Assembly: GCA_013821425.1 (NCBI GenBank)
Contig: JACDGV010000026.1
Location: 1-35,136, forward strand
Direction of reading: 5' to 3'
Origin: Nitrosospira sp.
GTDB lineage: Bacteria; Pseudomonadota; Gammaproteobacteria; Burkholderiales; Nitrosomonadaceae
DNA length: 35,136 nucleotides
Part shown: piece after piece, positions 7,729 to 18,189 of the stretch
Layout of the letters: every line of letters begins with the position of its first letter
Numbering within the stretch: position 1 is the first letter of the stretch
Program-made: the position numbers and the translations under genes
The notes under the pieces: model-generated
Database searches by the model: none
Told to the model about the DNA's origin: nothing
Seen by the model: only the letters and a program-made list of their open reading frames with translations

Positions 7729-8877
7729 ATGCAGCCCATTCCTTACTGGCGTCTTTCCGGTTTCTATTTCTTTCATTTCGCCTTCATCGGCGCCTTCGCT
7801 CCGTACTGGAGCCTTTATCTCCAATCCCTTGCTTTCAGCGCTTTCCAGATTGGGGTGCTGATGTCGCTGCTGCACGTGACGCGCATATTTGCACCGGCCG
7901 CCTGGGGCTGGCTTGCCGACCATACCGGCAAACGGCTGGTAATCGTGCAACTGGCTGCCATCACCGGTTTGATCAGTTATGGCGGCGTCTTTTTTGGCGA
8001 GTCGTTCGCCTGGATGTTCACGATAATGGCACTGATGAGCTTTTTCTGGAGCGCATCGTTGCCGCTGATCGAGGCCACGACGCTTTCTTTCCTGGGCGAG
8101 AGCACTGCAAAGTACGGACATATTCGAGTTTGGGGTTCAGTAGGATTTATTTTCGCGGTGACGGGCGTCGGCTATCTGCTGGATGCGACTGACATAGGCT
8201 CGTTATTGTGGGCAGTGCTCGGGTTCAAGCTGGGCATTGTGGTCTTTTCACGCCAGATTCCCGAAGCTGAAATAGCGGTTCATCCTGCCGATAGTCAATC
8301 CGTGCGAGAGGTATTCAAGCGGCCGGAAGTACTGGCGTTTTTCGCGGCTTGTTTGCTGATGGCGGTTGCCCATGGCCCTTACTACACTTTTTATTCCATC
8401 TATCTGGTCGACCACGGTTACACCAAGAGTACTGTCGGCTGGTTATGGGCAACAGGAGTAATCTGTGAAATCGGAGTGTTCTTTCTTATGCCGCAACTGA
8501 TGCACCGGTTCGGCTTGAGGCAGATCATGGCTTTCTGTTTCGGTTGCGCCATTGCACGTTTCTTGATGATAGGCTGGGGGGTGGAATCGCCGGCCGTGGT
8601 TTTACTGGCCCAAGTCCTCCATGCTGCGACCTATGGCGCCCATCACGCCAGCGCAATGATGGTGGTGCATCAGTTCTTTCGCGGGCGCCACCAGGCCAAG
8701 GGGCAGGCGCTTTATACCAGCCTTACATTCGGCCTTGGTGGAACGCTGGGGGGGCTATTCAGCGGCTATGCCTGGGATTGGCTGGGGCCGGGCCTCACTT
8801 ATACGCTGTGCGCGGTCGCGGCTCTGTTTGGCTTGATACTGGTGGTGTGGAAAATGAACGTGGGCCGGCATGTATAA
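7729..8877 (+). CDS. Major facilitator superfamily transporter (HcaT-like)
   Basis: The 382-residue protein has about twelve hydrophobic helices and no signal peptide. The start MQPIPYWRLSGFYFFHFAFIG and the loop GWLADHTGKRL between helices 2 and 3 fit the MFS_1-like / 3-phenylpropionate permease (HcaT) branch of the MFS. A second group of conserved residues, HAATYGAHHASAM at about 302-314, is also typical of that branch. The substrate cannot be told from sequence. It sits alone between the patatin remnant and the leucine genes, with the leuC start 95 bases downstream. The ATG at 7729 lacks a strong ribosome binding site. Confidence 0.85.
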   Translation: MQPIPYWRLSGFYFFHFAFIGAFAPYWSLYLQSLAFSAFQIGVLMSLLHVTRIFAPAAWGWLADHTGKRLVIVQLAAITGLISYGGVFFGESFAWMFTIMALMSFFWSASLPLIEATTLSFLGESTAKYGHIRVWGSVGFIFAVTGVGYLLDATDIGSLLWAVLGFKLGIVVFSRQIPEAEIAVHPADSQSVREVFKRPEVLAFFAACLLMAVAHGPYYTFYSIYLVDHGYTKSTVGWLWATGVICEIGVFFLMPQLMHRFGLRQIMAFCFGCAIARFLMIGWGVESPAVVLLAQVLHAATYGAHHASAMMVVHQFFRGRHQAKGQALYTSLTFGLGGTLGGLFSGYAWDWLGPGLTYTLCAVAALFGLILVVWKMNVGRHV

Positions 8878-8884
8878 GCTTGCC

Positions 8885-8958
8885 AAGAAATCCCCGGGTA
8901 TTTCTTCCTGTCTCTTGCCGGCTGGTTATGGGATAATTTCCAGTTCATCAAATTATCC
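8885..8958 (+). promoter_or_regulatory. Two inverted repeats in the leader of leuC
   Basis: The gap before leuC holds two stem-loops. The first is AAGAAAT / ATTTCTT (8885-8891 with 8900-8906), whose interior CCCGGG makes it an almost continuous palindrome. The second is GGATAATTT / AAATTATCC (8931-8939 with 8950-8958), a perfect 9-bp stem 14 bases before the leuC start. Neither has a T run, so they are not typical terminators. They may be operator sites or RNA structures near the ribosome binding site. No leucine-rich leader peptide was seen. Confidence 0.4.
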
Positions 8959-8972
8959 GGTTGATTTGCGAG

Positions 8973-10382
8973 ATGCAAACGTTATACGACAAACTCTGGC
9001 AAAGCCATGTGGTGCACGAGGAATCCGATGAACCGGATGGCATGACGCTGCTCTATATTGATCGCCACCTGGTGCATGAAGTCACTAGCCCGCAGGCATT
9101 CGAAGGGCTGAAGCTGGCGGGCCGCAAGCCCTGGCGGCTCGATTCCATTCTGGCCGTAGCGGATCATAACGTGCCTACCACCCGGCGTGATCGCGGCATC
9201 AGCGACCCGATATCACGCCTTCAGGTGGAGACCCTGGATGACAATTGCGACGAATTGGGCATTACCGAATTCAGGATGAACGACCTGCGCCAGGGTATTG
9301 TGCACGTGATCGGGCCTGAGCAGGGGGCTACGCTGCCGGGCATGACAGTGGTTTGCGGGGATTCGCATACCAGCACGCATGGCGCGTTTGCCTGTCTTGC
9401 TTTCGGCATAGGCACGTCTGAAGTGGAGCATGTGCTCGCGACGCAGTGCCTGCTGATGAAAAAAGCCAGATCGATGCGGGTGATGGTCGAGGGCAAGCTT
9501 GGCCACGGCATCACCGCCAAGGATGTCGCGCTCGCCATCATTGGCGAGATCGGCACGGCGGGCGGTACGGGCTATGCCGTGGAATTCGCCGGCAGCGCCA
9601 TACGTGATCTTTCGATGGAAGGCCGCATGACGCTCTGCAACATGGCAATCGAGGCAGGCGCGCGCGCGGGGATGATAGCGGTGGATGATACTACCACTGA
9701 ATATATCCAGGGCCGTCCGTTTGCACCGAAGGGCGATTTGTGGGACAAGGCGGTCGCTTACTGGCGCACGCTGAAAAGTGACGAGGGTGCACGTTTCGAC
9801 AAGGTGGTGACCCTGGAGGCGGCTCGGATCAAGCCGCAGGTTACATGGGGAACTTCTCCCGAAATGGTGGCAACGGTGGATGGGAACGTCCCCGACCCGG
9901 CACAGATTTCCGACATTGTTCAGCGCCACGATATGGAGCGTGCCCTGAAATACATGGGGCTCGCTCCCAACACCCCCATCCGCGAAATCCGCCCGGACAA
10001 GATATTTATCGGTTCCTGCACTAATGCGCGCATAGAAGACCTGCGCGCTGCGGCAAAAGTGGTGGAAGGCAAGCACATTGCCGGGAATATCAAGCTGGCG
10101 ATGGTCGTGCCGGGTTCGGGTCTGGTCAAGCATCAGGCCGAGCAGGAAGGACTCGACAAGGTATTCCGTGACGCGGGTTTCGAGTGGCGTGAACCGGGCT
10201 GCTCGATGTGCCTGGCGATGAATGACGACCGGCTTGGGCCAGGAGAACGCTGCGCCTCCACTTCCAACCGTAATTTTGAGGGCAGGCAGGGGCTCGGGGG
10301 ACGCACTCATCTGGTGAGTCCGGCGATGGCTGCCGCGGCGGCAGTGGCAGGACATTTTGTGGACGTACGGGAAATATATTAG
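8973..10382 (+). CDS. leuC: 3-isopropylmalate dehydratase large subunit LeuC
   Basis: With LeuD it converts 2-isopropylmalate to 3-isopropylmalate in leucine synthesis. It is an aconitase-type [4Fe-4S] enzyme. The three cluster cysteines are visible: Cys349 in GSCTNAR, and Cys410 and Cys413 in GCSMC. Other signatures are [21 protein letters not shown] and the start [15 protein letters not shown] chose the ATG at 8973 (469 aa) because family members begin there. A TTG at 8961 would add four residues. It heads the leucine cluster, and leuD follows after a small lipoprotein gene. Confidence 0.96.
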   Translation: MQTLYDKLWQSHVVHEESDEPDGMTLLYIDRHLVHEVTSPQAFEGLKLAGRKPWRLDSILAVADHNVPTTRRDRGISDPISRLQVETLDDNCDELGITEFRMNDLRQGIVHVIGPEQGATLPGMTVVCGDSHTSTHGAFACLAFGIGTSEVEHVLATQCLLMKKARSMRVMVEGKLGHGITAKDVALAIIGEIGTAGGTGYAVEFAGSAIRDLSMEGRMTLCNMAIEAGARAGMIAVDDTTTEYIQGRPFAPKGDLWDKAVAYWRTLKSDEGARFDKVVTLEAARIKPQVTWGTSPEMVATVDGNVPDPAQISDIVQRHDMERALKYMGLAPNTPIREIRPDKIFIGSCTNARIEDLRAAAKVVEGKHIAGNIKLAMVVPGSGLVKHQAEQEGLDKVFRDAGFEWREPGCSMCLAMNDDRLGPGERCASTSNRNFEGRQGLGGRTHLVSPAMAAAAAVAGHFVDVREIY

Positions 10383-10393
10383 AATCATATTGC

Positions 10394-10417
10394 AACAAAA
10401 TCGATTTTGTTTTTTTA
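10394..10417 (+). terminator. 18-bp palindrome and T run between leuC and the entericidin gene
   Basis: AACAAAATCGATTTTGTT (10394-10411) is a perfect palindrome that runs into further T residues. As RNA it could fold a 7-bp A/U-rich stem with a UCGA loop and a U tail. That would be a weak terminator at best, perhaps lowering transcription after leuC. It could instead be a protein-binding site. A TATAAA follows at 10419-10424. Confidence 0.4.
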
Positions 10418-10438
10418 CTATAAAAAGGGGAGACGGGA

Positions 10439-10564
10439 ATGAGAGTATTGACGGTAGTGGTTGCGTTGGTGGCTGCTTTCAGTTTGTCTGCATGCAATAC
10501 CATGCAGGGCCTGGGTAAGGATGTCCAGAGTGGCGGTGAGGCATTGGAGAAACAGGCAAAATAG
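10439..10564 (+). CDS. Entericidin A/B-family small lipoprotein
   Basis: This is a 41-residue gene between leuC and leuD. The start ATG 10439 has a purine-rich ribosome binding site GGGGAG (10427-10432). Residues 1-18 form a lipoprotein signal peptide, followed by the lipobox LSAC with Cys19 as the lipidation site. The mature part NTMQGLGKDVQSGGEAL is the entericidin pattern (CNTxxGxGxDIxxxGxxI). Entericidins are tiny envelope lipoproteins, described in enterobacteria as a toxin/antidote pair. Single copies next to leuC are frequent in betaproteobacteria and their role there is unknown. No partner gene is present. Confidence 0.85.
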   Translation: MRVLTVVVALVAAFSLSACNTMQGLGKDVQSGGEALEKQAK

Positions 10565-10582
10565 ATAAGAACCGATTAGCTG

Positions 10583-11221
10583 GTGAAAAAATTTAACTTT
10601 TGCGACGGATTGGTGGCGCCGCTTGATCGCGCCAACGTCGATACCGACGCCATCATTCCGAAGCAATTTCTGAAATCCATCAAGCGATCCGGCTTCGGGC
10701 AGAATCTTTTCGACGAATGGCGTTACCTGGATCACGGGGAGCCGGGGATGGATTCCTCCAAGCGCAGGCTCGATGGGGGTTTCGTGCTCAATCTGCCACG
10801 TTACAGCGGCGCACAAATACTGCTCGCCCGCGCCAACTTTGGCTGTGGTTCGAGCCGGGAACACGCACCATGGGCGCTTCAGGATTACGGCTTTGAGGCG
10901 ATCATTGCGCCCAGCTTCGCCGATATTTTTTTCAACAACTGTTTCAAGATAGGCCTGCTCCCCATTGTGCTCGACACACATAAGGTGGATCAATTATTTC
11001 AGGAGGTAGAGGCGACCGAAGGCTACCGGCTGATGGTTAATCTGAGAGATCAATCGGTAACCACGCCAGGCGGAGACTCGTTCCTTTTCGATATCGATCC
11101 TTTCCGGAAGCATAGTCTGTTGAACGGCCTGGATGAAATTGGCTTGACCTTGCAACACGCCGACAGGATCAAGGCGTTTGAGGACAAGCATCGCGACTCG
11201 CAGCCGTGGTTGTTTGCATGA
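10583..11221 (+). CDS. leuD: 3-isopropylmalate dehydratase small subunit LeuD
   Basis: This is the swivel subunit that pairs with LeuC. The 212-residue product starts at GTG 10583 ([22 protein letters not shown]) and carries [11 protein letters not shown] and the substrate-binding loop [15 protein letters not shown] at about residues 89-103. Length and order are normal for the bacterial enzyme. It lies 18 bases after the entericidin gene and 26 bases before leuB, so these genes are probably one transcript. Confidence 0.96.
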   Translation: MKKFNFCDGLVAPLDRANVDTDAIIPKQFLKSIKRSGFGQNLFDEWRYLDHGEPGMDSSKRRLDGGFVLNLPRYSGAQILLARANFGCGSSREHAPWALQDYGFEAIIAPSFADIFFNNCFKIGLLPIVLDTHKVDQLFQEVEATEGYRLMVNLRDQSVTTPGGDSFLFDIDPFRKHSLLNGLDEIGLTLQHADRIKAFEDKHRDSQPWLFA

Positions 11222-11247
11222 AAGGTTTTTCGGCGTAAAAAGAATTT

Positions 11248-12309
11248 ATGAAAATTGCGATTCTGTCCGGTGACGGCATCGGTCCGGAAATCGTCGCTCA
11301 AGCGGTGAAAGTCCTCGAAGCATTGCGGAATGACGGACTAAAACTCGAGCTTGAGCCAGGCCTGCTGGGCGGTTGTGCGGTGGACGCGGCCGGCGACCCC
11401 TTCCCCGAGGCGACCCGCAAGCTTGTTGCTGAAGCCGATGCCGTGATTCTCGGCGCGGTAGGCGGTCCACGGTATGACATGCTGCCGCGCCAGCTTCGAC
11501 CCGAACAGGGCTTGCTCAGCATCCGCAGGGTATTGAATCTGTTCGCCAATCTGCGTCCGGCGATACTGTACCCCGAGCTTGCCAATGCATCAACGCTGAA
11601 GCCCGAAGTGGTCGCTGGCCTTGATATCCTCATTGTGCGCGAACTGACGGGGGATATTTATTTTGGCGAACCACGTGGTATCGAACGGCGCGATGGCCAA
11701 CGCGTTGGGTACAATACGATGATTTACAGCGAAGCCGAGATACGCAGAATCGCAAGGGTGGCTTTTCAGGCGGCGCGCAAGCGTAGCCGCAGGCTGTGCT
11801 CCGTGGACAAGATGAATGTACTCGAATGTACGCAACTATGGCGCGACGTCGTGACCGAGACCGCCGGCGAATATCCGGACGTGGAGCTCTCGCACATGCT
11901 GGTGGATAATGCCGCAATGCAGTTGGTACGCAACCCCAGGCACTTCGATGTGGTGGTGACGGGCAACATGTTCGGCGACATCTTATCGGATGAGGCTTCC
12001 ATGCTGACCGGCTCGATCGGCATGTTGCCATCGGCGTCGCTGGACGAAAAGAGCAAGGGTCTTTATGAGCCCATCCATGGCTCCGCCCCCGACATTGCGG
12101 GCCAGGACGTGGCAAACCCGCTCGCGACAATATTGTCGGTGGCGATGATGCTACGCCACACCTTCGATCTTGCGCCCGATGCGAGCCGCATCGAGAGCGC
12201 GGTAAAAAAAGTCCTGGCGCAAGGCTATCGTACTGCGGATATTTACGAGCCGGGAATGGAGAAGGTCGGAACCCGGGCCATGGGTGACGCTGTTCTGGCA
12301 AATTTGTAG
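11248..12309 (+). CDS. leuB: 3-isopropylmalate dehydrogenase LeuB
   Basis: LeuB oxidises and decarboxylates 3-isopropylmalate with NAD+ to give 2-oxoisocaproate precursors. The 353-residue protein has the N-terminal GDGIGPEIV (residues 9-17), the substrate loop [14 protein letters not shown], the metal-site region [14 protein letters not shown] and the NAD-binding motif [17 protein letters not shown]. All are typical of the IPMDH branch of isocitrate dehydrogenase-like enzymes. It sits between leuD and asd in the expected order. Confidence 0.97.
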   Translation: MKIAILSGDGIGPEIVAQAVKVLEALRNDGLKLELEPGLLGGCAVDAAGDPFPEATRKLVAEADAVILGAVGGPRYDMLPRQLRPEQGLLSIRRVLNLFANLRPAILYPELANASTLKPEVVAGLDILIVRELTGDIYFGEPRGIERRDGQRVGYNTMIYSEAEIRRIARVAFQAARKRSRRLCSVDKMNVLECTQLWRDVVTETAGEYPDVELSHMLVDNAAMQLVRNPRHFDVVVTGNMFGDILSDEASMLTGSIGMLPSASLDEKSKGLYEPIHGSAPDIAGQDVANPLATILSVAMMLRHTFDLAPDASRIESAVKKVLAQGYRTADIYEPGMEKVGTRAMGDAVLANL

Positions 12310-12357
12310 ATTAAGCTGGAAGGAGACGAGGTCGAATTCCTGAGTAGAGAGGTGATC

Positions 12358-13470
12358 ATGAGACAAGTCGGGTTTATCGGCTGGCGTGGCATGGTGGGTT
12401 CGGTCCTTATGCAGCGGATGCGAGAAGAAGACGATTTCGCCCTGGTTGAGCCTACCTTCTTCACAACTTCGCAGAAGGGCGGAAAGGGTCCGAATATCGG
12501 CCGCGAGACATCACCGCTCAAGGATGCGCACGATATAGACGAGCTCAAGGCGATGGATATTCTTGTTTCCTGCCAGGGGGGCGACTATACCAGCACCGTT
12601 TTCCCCAAGCTCCGTGAGGCAGGCTGGAACGGTTACTGGATTGACGCGGCCTCGACATTACGCATGGGGGATAATGCTATAATCATACTTGACCCGGTGA
12701 ATCTGCCGGTGATCAAGCAGGCGCTGCACGACGACGTAAAAAATTACATTGGCGGCAACTGTACCGTTAGCCTGATGCTGATGGCGGTAGGCGCGTTATT
12801 CGAGGAAGACATGGTGGAATGGATGAGCGCCATGACTTACCAGGCGGCATCCGGCGCCGGGGCGCAGAACATGCGCGAGTTATTGCTGCAGATGGGCGAA
12901 GCGCATCGCGTGGCAAAAGACCTGTTGGATGATCCGGCTTCGGGCATACTGGATATCGACCGGGAAGTTGCCGGAACCTTGCGCGATGTCAATTTTCCGA
13001 TCGGGAATTTCGGTGTGCCGCTGGCCGGTAGCCTCATCCCGTGGATCGACCGGGATCTGGGCAATGGGCAAACACGCGAAGAATGGAAAGGCCAGTCCGA
13101 GACAAACAAGATTCTTGGCCGTACCGATCAGTCGGTTCCGGTCGATGGAATTTGCGTTCGCGTCGGCGCGATGCGCTGTCATAGCCAGGCGCTGACTATC
13201 AAGCTAAAGAAGGATGTGCCGCTGGATGAGATCGAGGATATTCTTGCGGCTTCAAATAGTTGGGTGCGGGTCGTTCCCAATGAGCGCGAGAGCACATTGA
13301 AAGAACTGACCCCGGCTGCGGTTACCGGTTCGTTGACAATCCCGGTAGGGCGCTTGCGAAAGCTTTCCATGGGGGGAGAGTATCTTTCTGCCTTCACGGT
13401 TGGAGACCAGTTGCTATGGGGGGCCGCGGAACCGTTGCGAAGGATGCTGAGAATCCTGGTGGAGGCATGA
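12358..13470 (+). CDS. asd: Aspartate-semialdehyde dehydrogenase
   Basis: Asd reduces aspartyl phosphate to aspartate semialdehyde with NADPH, feeding lysine, diaminopimelate, methionine and threonine synthesis. The start [20 protein letters not shown] contains the NADP-binding loop. The catalytic Cys135 is in [10 protein letters not shown], as in the Gram-negative type enzyme. I chose ATG 12358 (370 aa), which follows an AGAGAGG ribosome binding site and matches the family start. A GTG at 12352 would add two residues. It follows leuB by 48 bases. Confidence 0.96.
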   Translation: MRQVGFIGWRGMVGSVLMQRMREEDDFALVEPTFFTTSQKGGKGPNIGRETSPLKDAHDIDELKAMDILVSCQGGDYTSTVFPKLREAGWNGYWIDAASTLRMGDNAIIILDPVNLPVIKQALHDDVKNYIGGNCTVSLMLMAVGALFEEDMVEWMSAMTYQAASGAGAQNMRELLLQMGEAHRVAKDLLDDPASGILDIDREVAGTLRDVNFPIGNFGVPLAGSLIPWIDRDLGNGQTREEWKGQSETNKILGRTDQSVPVDGICVRVGAMRCHSQALTIKLKKDVPLDEIEDILAASNSWVRVVPNERESTLKELTPAAVTGSLTIPVGRLRKLSMGGEYLSAFTVGDQLLWGAAEPLRRMLRILVEA

Positions 13471-13719
13471 GCATCGCATCGTTAATCGGTAAGGCATTTC
13501 TTCCCCTGAAGATCATTAAAAGCCCTGCAAGTTAAAATAACCAGCTCATTCCCCCCTGTTATTTGCCACACGTCGTTGCAGGTATCCGCGTTGCAGATCC
13601 TGCATATATCGGATGGTTATCCTGATTCCGCCAGCAAGATGCCGGCGCCGCTGTAAACGAGATTCATTGCCTCGGAACGTACTCATTCCAACGCTCCTTT
13701 ATACCATGGCGCCTGTGCC
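13471..13719. other. Gap between asd and truA without a gene
   Basis: In many betaproteobacteria a fimV gene lies between asd and truA. Here there are only 249 bases, with no LysM or FimV-like frame on either strand. No terminator or clear promoter was found. The truA promoter, if separate, would have to be here. Confidence 0.45.
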
Positions 13720-14562
13720 GTGAGAATCGCATTGGTGCTGGAGTACGATGGCAGCCATTTCTGTGGCTGGCAAAGCCAGCGCTCGGGTTGCTCGGTGCAG
13801 GACGCGGTGGAGGCGGCATTATCCACAATTGCGTGCCACGCCATTCGGGTAATTGCGGCAGGGCGTACCGATACCGGTGTCCACGCATCCTGTCAGGTAT
13901 TGCATTTCGATACTCAGGCACAGCGACCGGCCAGCGCCTGGGTTCGTGGTGCCAATGCCCTGTTGCCCGACAGCGTTGCCGTGTTGTGGGCATCGCAGAT
14001 TCCCGATGCGTTCCATGCCCGCTATTGCGCCATTGAACGCCGCTATCTCTACCTGTTACTGAACCATCCGGTGCGCCCCGGGCTTTATCACGGCAGTATT
14101 GGCTGGTTCCATGAGATTCTTGATCATGAAGCTATGCGGGGCGCCGCGCAAATACTGGTGGGTGAACATGACTTCAGCGCCTTTCGCGCGGCGGAATGCC
14201 AAGCCAGCATGCCGGTGCGCACTCTGACGAAACTGGAGATCACGCGGGATGGCGATATCATCGTGTTTGAGTTTCGTGCCAACGGGTTCCTGCACCACAT
14301 GGTGCGGAATATTGTCGGTTGCCTGATCTATGTGGGCAAACACAAATATCCGCCCGAATGGGTAAAGGCACTGCTCGAAGGACGGAAACGCAAGGACGCC
14401 GCCCCCACGTTTTCGCCCGCCGGTTTATACCTCGCAGGCGTGACCTACGACCCCGGATGGAAGCTGCCTGGCTTTATTGATCCTCCGCACCTTGCAGTCT
14501 GGTCCGGGACGAGACGGCCTGCCAATAGCAAGGCTGCGACTGACAAAGCTGCGACTGAATGA
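13720..14562 (+). CDS. truA: tRNA pseudouridine synthase A (positions 38-40)
   Basis: TruA isomerises uridines at positions 38-40 of the tRNA anticodon stem. The catalytic Asp51 lies in GRTDTGVHA (48-56). Other family marks are VLEYDGSHFCGWQ (6-18), FHARYCAIERRYLY and NGFLHHMVRNIVG. The 280-residue length is usual. The only plausible start is GTG 13720. The stop overlaps the first possible trpF start (ATGA at 14559-14562), linking this gene to the trp cluster. Confidence 0.95.
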   Translation: MRIALVLEYDGSHFCGWQSQRSGCSVQDAVEAALSTIACHAIRVIAAGRTDTGVHASCQVLHFDTQAQRPASAWVRGANALLPDSVAVLWASQIPDAFHARYCAIERRYLYLLLNHPVRPGLYHGSIGWFHEILDHEAMRGAAQILVGEHDFSAFRAAECQASMPVRTLTKLEITRDGDIIVFEFRANGFLHHMVRNIVGCLIYVGKHKYPPEWVKALLEGRKRKDAAPTFSPAGLYLAGVTYDPGWKLPGFIDPPHLAVWSGTRRPANSKAATDKAATE

Positions 14563-14603
14563 GTAAAATCAATGGAATCGAAAGAGCACAAAAGATTGGC
14601 GGC

Positions 14604-15230
14604 ATGTCCGTACGGGTGAAAATCTGCGGTATAACCCGCCCTGAGGACGCGCAGGCGGCCGCACGGCTTGGCGCGAATGCCATTGGCCTGGTTTTCTGGA
14701 GGCCAAGCGGGCGTTACGTTTCGCCCGTGAAGGCCAGGGAAATTGTCGCCGCGCTGCCGCCATTCGTTACCGCTGTTGGCGTTTATGTTGACCCCGACCC
14801 GGGGTGGGTAGAAGAAACCGCCACCGTGGCCGGCCTGGACCTGCTGCAATTTCATGGAGATGAAGCCCCTGAATTCTGCCGCCAATTTTCGTTGCCTTAT
14901 ATAAAGGCCGCGCGAGTCAGGGCAGGGGTAGATTTGCTACAATACGCAACCCGTTTTACCGGAGCCAGGGGATTGCTGGTGGATACCTACGTCGAAGGCG
15001 AACCGGGCGGAACCGGACATGCGTTTGACTGGACCCTGCTTCCCCGCGATTTACCGCTGCCGCTGATCCTGTCCGGAGGGTTGCACGCCGGCACCGTTGT
15101 GCAGGCTGTCCGGCAGGCCCAGCCATGGGCGGTGGATGTGTCAAGCGGTGTGGAAGCCGCCAAGGGTGTCAAGGATGCCGAAAAAATTGCTGCTTTCATG
15201 CGAGGAGTCCGAACCAGTGAAAGTTTATGA
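14604..15230 (+). CDS. trpF: Phosphoribosylanthranilate isomerase
   Basis: TrpF converts phosphoribosylanthranilate to CdRP in tryptophan synthesis. The TIM-barrel signatures are present: [12 protein letters not shown] near the N-terminus with the catalytic Cys, LQFHGDE, LLVDTY and [12 protein letters not shown]. Family members begin just before VKICGIT, so I chose ATG 14604 (208 aa). The ATG at 14559, which overlaps the truA stop, would add 15 non-conserved residues and could be used through translational coupling. The 3' end overlaps trpB by 14 bases. Confidence 0.93.
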   Translation: MSVRVKICGITRPEDAQAAARLGANAIGLVFWRPSGRYVSPVKAREIVAALPPFVTAVGVYVDPDPGWVEETATVAGLDLLQFHGDEAPEFCRQFSLPYIKAARVRAGVDLLQYATRFTGARGLLVDTYVEGEPGGTGHAFDWTLLPRDLPLPLILSGGLHAGTVVQAVRQAQPWAVDVSSGVEAAKGVKDAEKIAAFMRGVRTSESL

Positions 15231-16413
15231 TTTTCCCGATAAACAGGGTCACTTTGGGCCGTACGGCGGAATATTCGTGGCGGAAACGCTTATTGCCGCG
15301 CTGGAGGAGTTGCGGGTGCAGTATGAGCGCTATCGCAGCGATGCGGCTTTCCAGGCGGAATTTGCCCATGAATTGAAGCACTACGTGGGCCGCCCCAGCC
15401 CCATATACCACGCGAAAAGGTGGTCGGCGCAGTTGGGAGGAGCGCAGATTCTCCTGAAGCGGGAAGACCTGAACCATACTGGCGCGCATAAAATCAACAA
15501 CGCGATTGGCCAGGCGCTCCTGGCGAAGCGCATGGGCAAGTCACGCGTGATTGCCGAGACCGGCGCAGGCCAGCACGGCGTCGCCAGCGCCACCGTAGCG
15601 GCCCGCTACGGGATGGAATGCGTTGTGTACATGGGTTCGGTGGATGTGGAACGCCAGGCGGCCAATGTGTACCGCATGAGGCTACTGGGAGCAACCGTGA
15701 TCCCGGTGGAATCGGGTTCGCGAACATTGAAGGACGCGCTCAACGAGGCGATGCGGGACTGGGTGACCAACGTTGAAAATACGTTTTATATCATTGGCAC
15801 AGTAGCCGGACCGCATCCCTACCCGATGATGGTGCGCGATTTCCAGGCGATCATTGGTCGGGAAGCTATTGGCCAGATGCAGGAAGAATACGGACGCCAG
15901 CCGGATATGCTGATTGCTTGCGTAGGCGGCGGTTCCAATGCTATTGGCCTGTTTTATCCCTACCTGGACAGTAATGTCCGCATGATTGGCGTGGAAGCGG
16001 CGGGGCGCGGGATCGAGACGGGTCAGCACGCCGCTACCCTGACAACGGGAAGGCCGGGCGTATTGCACGGGAATCGCACCTATCTGATCCAGGATGAGGA
16101 TGGCCAGATTATCGAGACCCATTCCATTTCGGCGGGGCTGGATTATCCGGGGGTCGGGCCCGAACATGCATGGCTCAAGGACAGCAAACGCGCCGAATAC
16201 GCCGGAATAACCGATGACCAGGCGCTGGAGGCGTTTCATGCCCTTTGTCATTACGAGGGCATCATACCCGCGCTGGAGTCCAGTCACGCGCTGGCCTATG
16301 CCGCCCGGCTTGCACCCCAGCTTGCGAGGGAGAAGCTGCTGCTGGTGAACCTGTCGGGACGGGGTGACAAAGACATGGCTACAGTGGCACAGGCCTCGGA
16401 TATTACCTTCTAA
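15217..16413 (+). CDS. trpB: Tryptophan synthase beta chain
   Basis: TrpB condenses indole with serine using PLP. The start GTG 15217 is supported by GAGGAG at 15202-15207 and by the family N-terminus ([18 protein letters not shown]). A much longer frame upstream only reads through trpF. The PLP lysine is Lys92 in [10 protein letters not shown]. The glutamate and glycine motifs AETGAGQHG and [10 protein letters not shown] are intact. The protein has 398 residues, as expected. The start lies inside the end of trpF and trpA follows after 16 bases. Confidence 0.97.
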   Translation: MKVYDFPDKQGHFGPYGGIFVAETLIAALEELRVQYERYRSDAAFQAEFAHELKHYVGRPSPIYHAKRWSAQLGGAQILLKREDLNHTGAHKINNAIGQALLAKRMGKSRVIAETGAGQHGVASATVAARYGMECVVYMGSVDVERQAANVYRMRLLGATVIPVESGSRTLKDALNEAMRDWVTNVENTFYIIGTVAGPHPYPMMVRDFQAIIGREAIGQMQEEYGRQPDMLIACVGGGSNAIGLFYPYLDSNVRMIGVEAAGRGIETGQHAATLTTGRPGVLHGNRTYLIQDEDGQIIETHSISAGLDYPGVGPEHAWLKDSKRAEYAGITDDQALEAFHALCHYEGIIPALESSHALAYAARLAPQLAREKLLLVNLSGRGDKDMATVAQASDITF

Positions 16414-16429
16414 CCCCACACCTCTGTTC

Positions 16430-17242
16430 ATGTCCCGCATTCCAGCCGTATTCGACAACCTTCGCCAGCAACACAGAAAGGCGCTGATTCCGTTCATCAC
16501 CGCGGGCGACCCTGAACCAGCGATGATGGTTCCATTGATGCATGAACTGGTGAAGGCCGGGGCCGATATTATCGAGCTTGGGGTCCCGTTTTCCGACCCT
16601 ATGGCCGATGGGCCGACCATACAGCGATCATCGGAACGGGCATTGAAGCACCACGTTGGTTTGAGAAATGTGCTGGCGATGGTGGAGGAATTCAGAAGAG
16701 ATGATGCCGGAACCCCGGTCGTGCTGATGGGCTATGCAAATCCGGTTGAAACGATGGGCTATGGCACGTTTTCGGCGAGAGCGAGAGAATGCGGGGTGGA
16801 TGGGGTGCTAATCGTGGATTATCCGCCGGAAGAGTCCGCCGAGTGGGTCAAACATCTCCTGGCCCGGCAAATAGACCCCATTTTTCTGCTTTCTCCCACC
16901 ACTCCGCAAGCGCGTATTGAACGCGTAGCGGACATGGCGCAGGGTTATGTATATTACGTTTCGTTAAAGGGCGTCACCGGTGCGCTGAATCTTGACCTGG
17001 GTGATGTGGCAGCCAAACTGACTCAACTGCGTTCCAGCATATCCATTCCCATAGGCGTCGGTTTCGGCATACGCGACAGGGCGACCGCCAGGGCGGTGGC
17101 GGGTCTTGCCGATGCGGTTGTAATAGGCAGCCGCATCATCGAGGAAATCGAGAATTCACCGAAGGCCCGGATTTTGACAAACGTATACGGCCTGGTAAAA
17201 AACCTTCGTACCGCCATCGACGAAGCCGGCCCGAAACACTAA
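16430..17242 (+). CDS. trpA: Tryptophan synthase alpha chain
   Basis: TrpA cleaves indole-3-glycerol phosphate and passes indole through a tunnel to TrpB. The catalytic residues Glu49 and Asp60 are in [18 protein letters not shown] (48-65). The phosphate-binding region GVGFGI is also present. ATG 16430 gives the normal 270 residues. The upstream frame to 16364 overlaps trpB and is rejected. trpC, trpD and trpE are not in the window, which fits the split trp genes of betaproteobacteria. Confidence 0.96.
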   Translation: MSRIPAVFDNLRQQHRKALIPFITAGDPEPAMMVPLMHELVKAGADIIELGVPFSDPMADGPTIQRSSERALKHHVGLRNVLAMVEEFRRDDAGTPVVLMGYANPVETMGYGTFSARARECGVDGVLIVDYPPEESAEWVKHLLARQIDPIFLLSPTTPQARIERVADMAQGYVYYVSLKGVTGALNLDLGDVAAKLTQLRSSISIPIGVGFGIRDRATARAVAGLADAVVIGSRIIEEIENSPKARILTNVYGLVKNLRTAIDEAGPKH

Positions 17243-17266
17243 CCAGTTTCATTAACCAACAATCTT

Positions 17267-18133
17267 ATGAGCTGGTTTCAAAAACTTCTCCCGCCAAAAA
17301 TCAAGCGCAAGGAAAGTGGTGAAAAAAAGGCCGTGCCCGAGGGCCTGTGGAGTAAGTGCGCCTCCTGCGAGGCGGTGCTGTACTACTCCGATCTCGGAAA
17401 CAACCTCAATGTCTGTCCCAAGTGCAATCATCACAACCGGATTTCCGCCCGGGTGCGTCTCGATTTGTTTCTCGATCCCGAGGGCCGCTATGAGATCGGG
17501 CCGGAAGTGCAATCCCTTGACCCCCTGAAATTCAAGGATAGCAAACGCTATGTCGACCGCTTGTCGGAGGCGAAAAGGGACACGGATGAAGACGACGCGC
17601 TGGTGGTAATGCAAGGTAACGTCAAAGCCGTGCCCCTCGTCGCAGCGGCGTTTGAATTCGGTTTCATGGGCGGGTCGATGGGTTCGGTGGTGGGCGAGCG
17701 TTTTGTACGCGGAGTACAGACCTGCGTCGAACAGCGCCTGGCTTTTGTCTGTTTCGCCGCCAGCGGTGGCGCGCGCATGCAGGAGGGATTACTATCGCTG
17801 ATGCAAATGGCCAAGACAACGGCGGCGCTCACCCAGTTGAGCCAGGAACGGCTGCCTTTTATCTCTGTACTGACCGATCCCACCATGGGTGGCGTATCGG
17901 CCAGCTTTGCCTTCATAGGTGATGTGGTAATCGCTGAGCCGCAGGCTCTGATCGGTTTCGCCGGGCCGCGAGTGATCGAGCAAACGGTGCGCCAAACGCT
18001 TCCGGAAGGATTTCAGCGCGCCGAATTCCTCCTGGACCATGGGGCCGTTGACATGATCGTGGATCGCCGGCGGATGCGCGACAAGGTTGCCAACCTGTGT
18101 ACGTTACTGATGCGTGCGGCTCCGCCGGGGTGA
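17267..18133 (+). CDS. accD: Acetyl-CoA carboxylase carboxyltransferase subunit beta
   Basis: AccD with AccA forms the carboxyltransferase that makes malonyl-CoA for fatty acid synthesis. An N-terminal zinc ribbon is visible with Cys31, Cys34, Cys50 and Cys53 (CASC...CPKC). The crotonase-like core shows [25 protein letters not shown] and [12 protein letters not shown]. The 288-residue length is typical. The C-terminus lacks the long tail seen in some relatives. It lies 24 bases after trpA and 56 before folC. Confidence 0.97.
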   Translation: MSWFQKLLPPKIKRKESGEKKAVPEGLWSKCASCEAVLYYSDLGNNLNVCPKCNHHNRISARVRLDLFLDPEGRYEIGPEVQSLDPLKFKDSKRYVDRLSEAKRDTDEDDALVVMQGNVKAVPLVAAAFEFGFMGGSMGSVVGERFVRGVQTCVEQRLAFVCFAASGGARMQEGLLSLMQMAKTTAALTQLSQERLPFISVLTDPTMGGVSASFAFIGDVVIAEPQALIGFAGPRVIEQTVRQTLPEGFQRAEFLLDHGAVDMIVDRRRMRDKVANLCTLLMRAAPPG

Positions 18134-18189
18134 CCGCTGTCCTAAACGCAAATGTCTATTTCGTCATATCGCCGCGTTGGCGGTAATGA

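Noticed and set aside
9213-10388. Long - strand frame (391 codons) opposite leuC
   Set aside because: Antisense to a clear leuC gene. Rich in His, Arg and Ala without any domain, typical of a mirror frame.
14500-14604. Possible tryptophan attenuator before trpF
   Set aside because: trpF is embedded behind truA with overlapping frames. No Trp-rich leader peptide or terminator/antiterminator pair is present.
15682-16620. - strand frame (312 codons) across trpB and trpA
   Set aside because: Antisense to two certain genes and unrelated to any recognised family.
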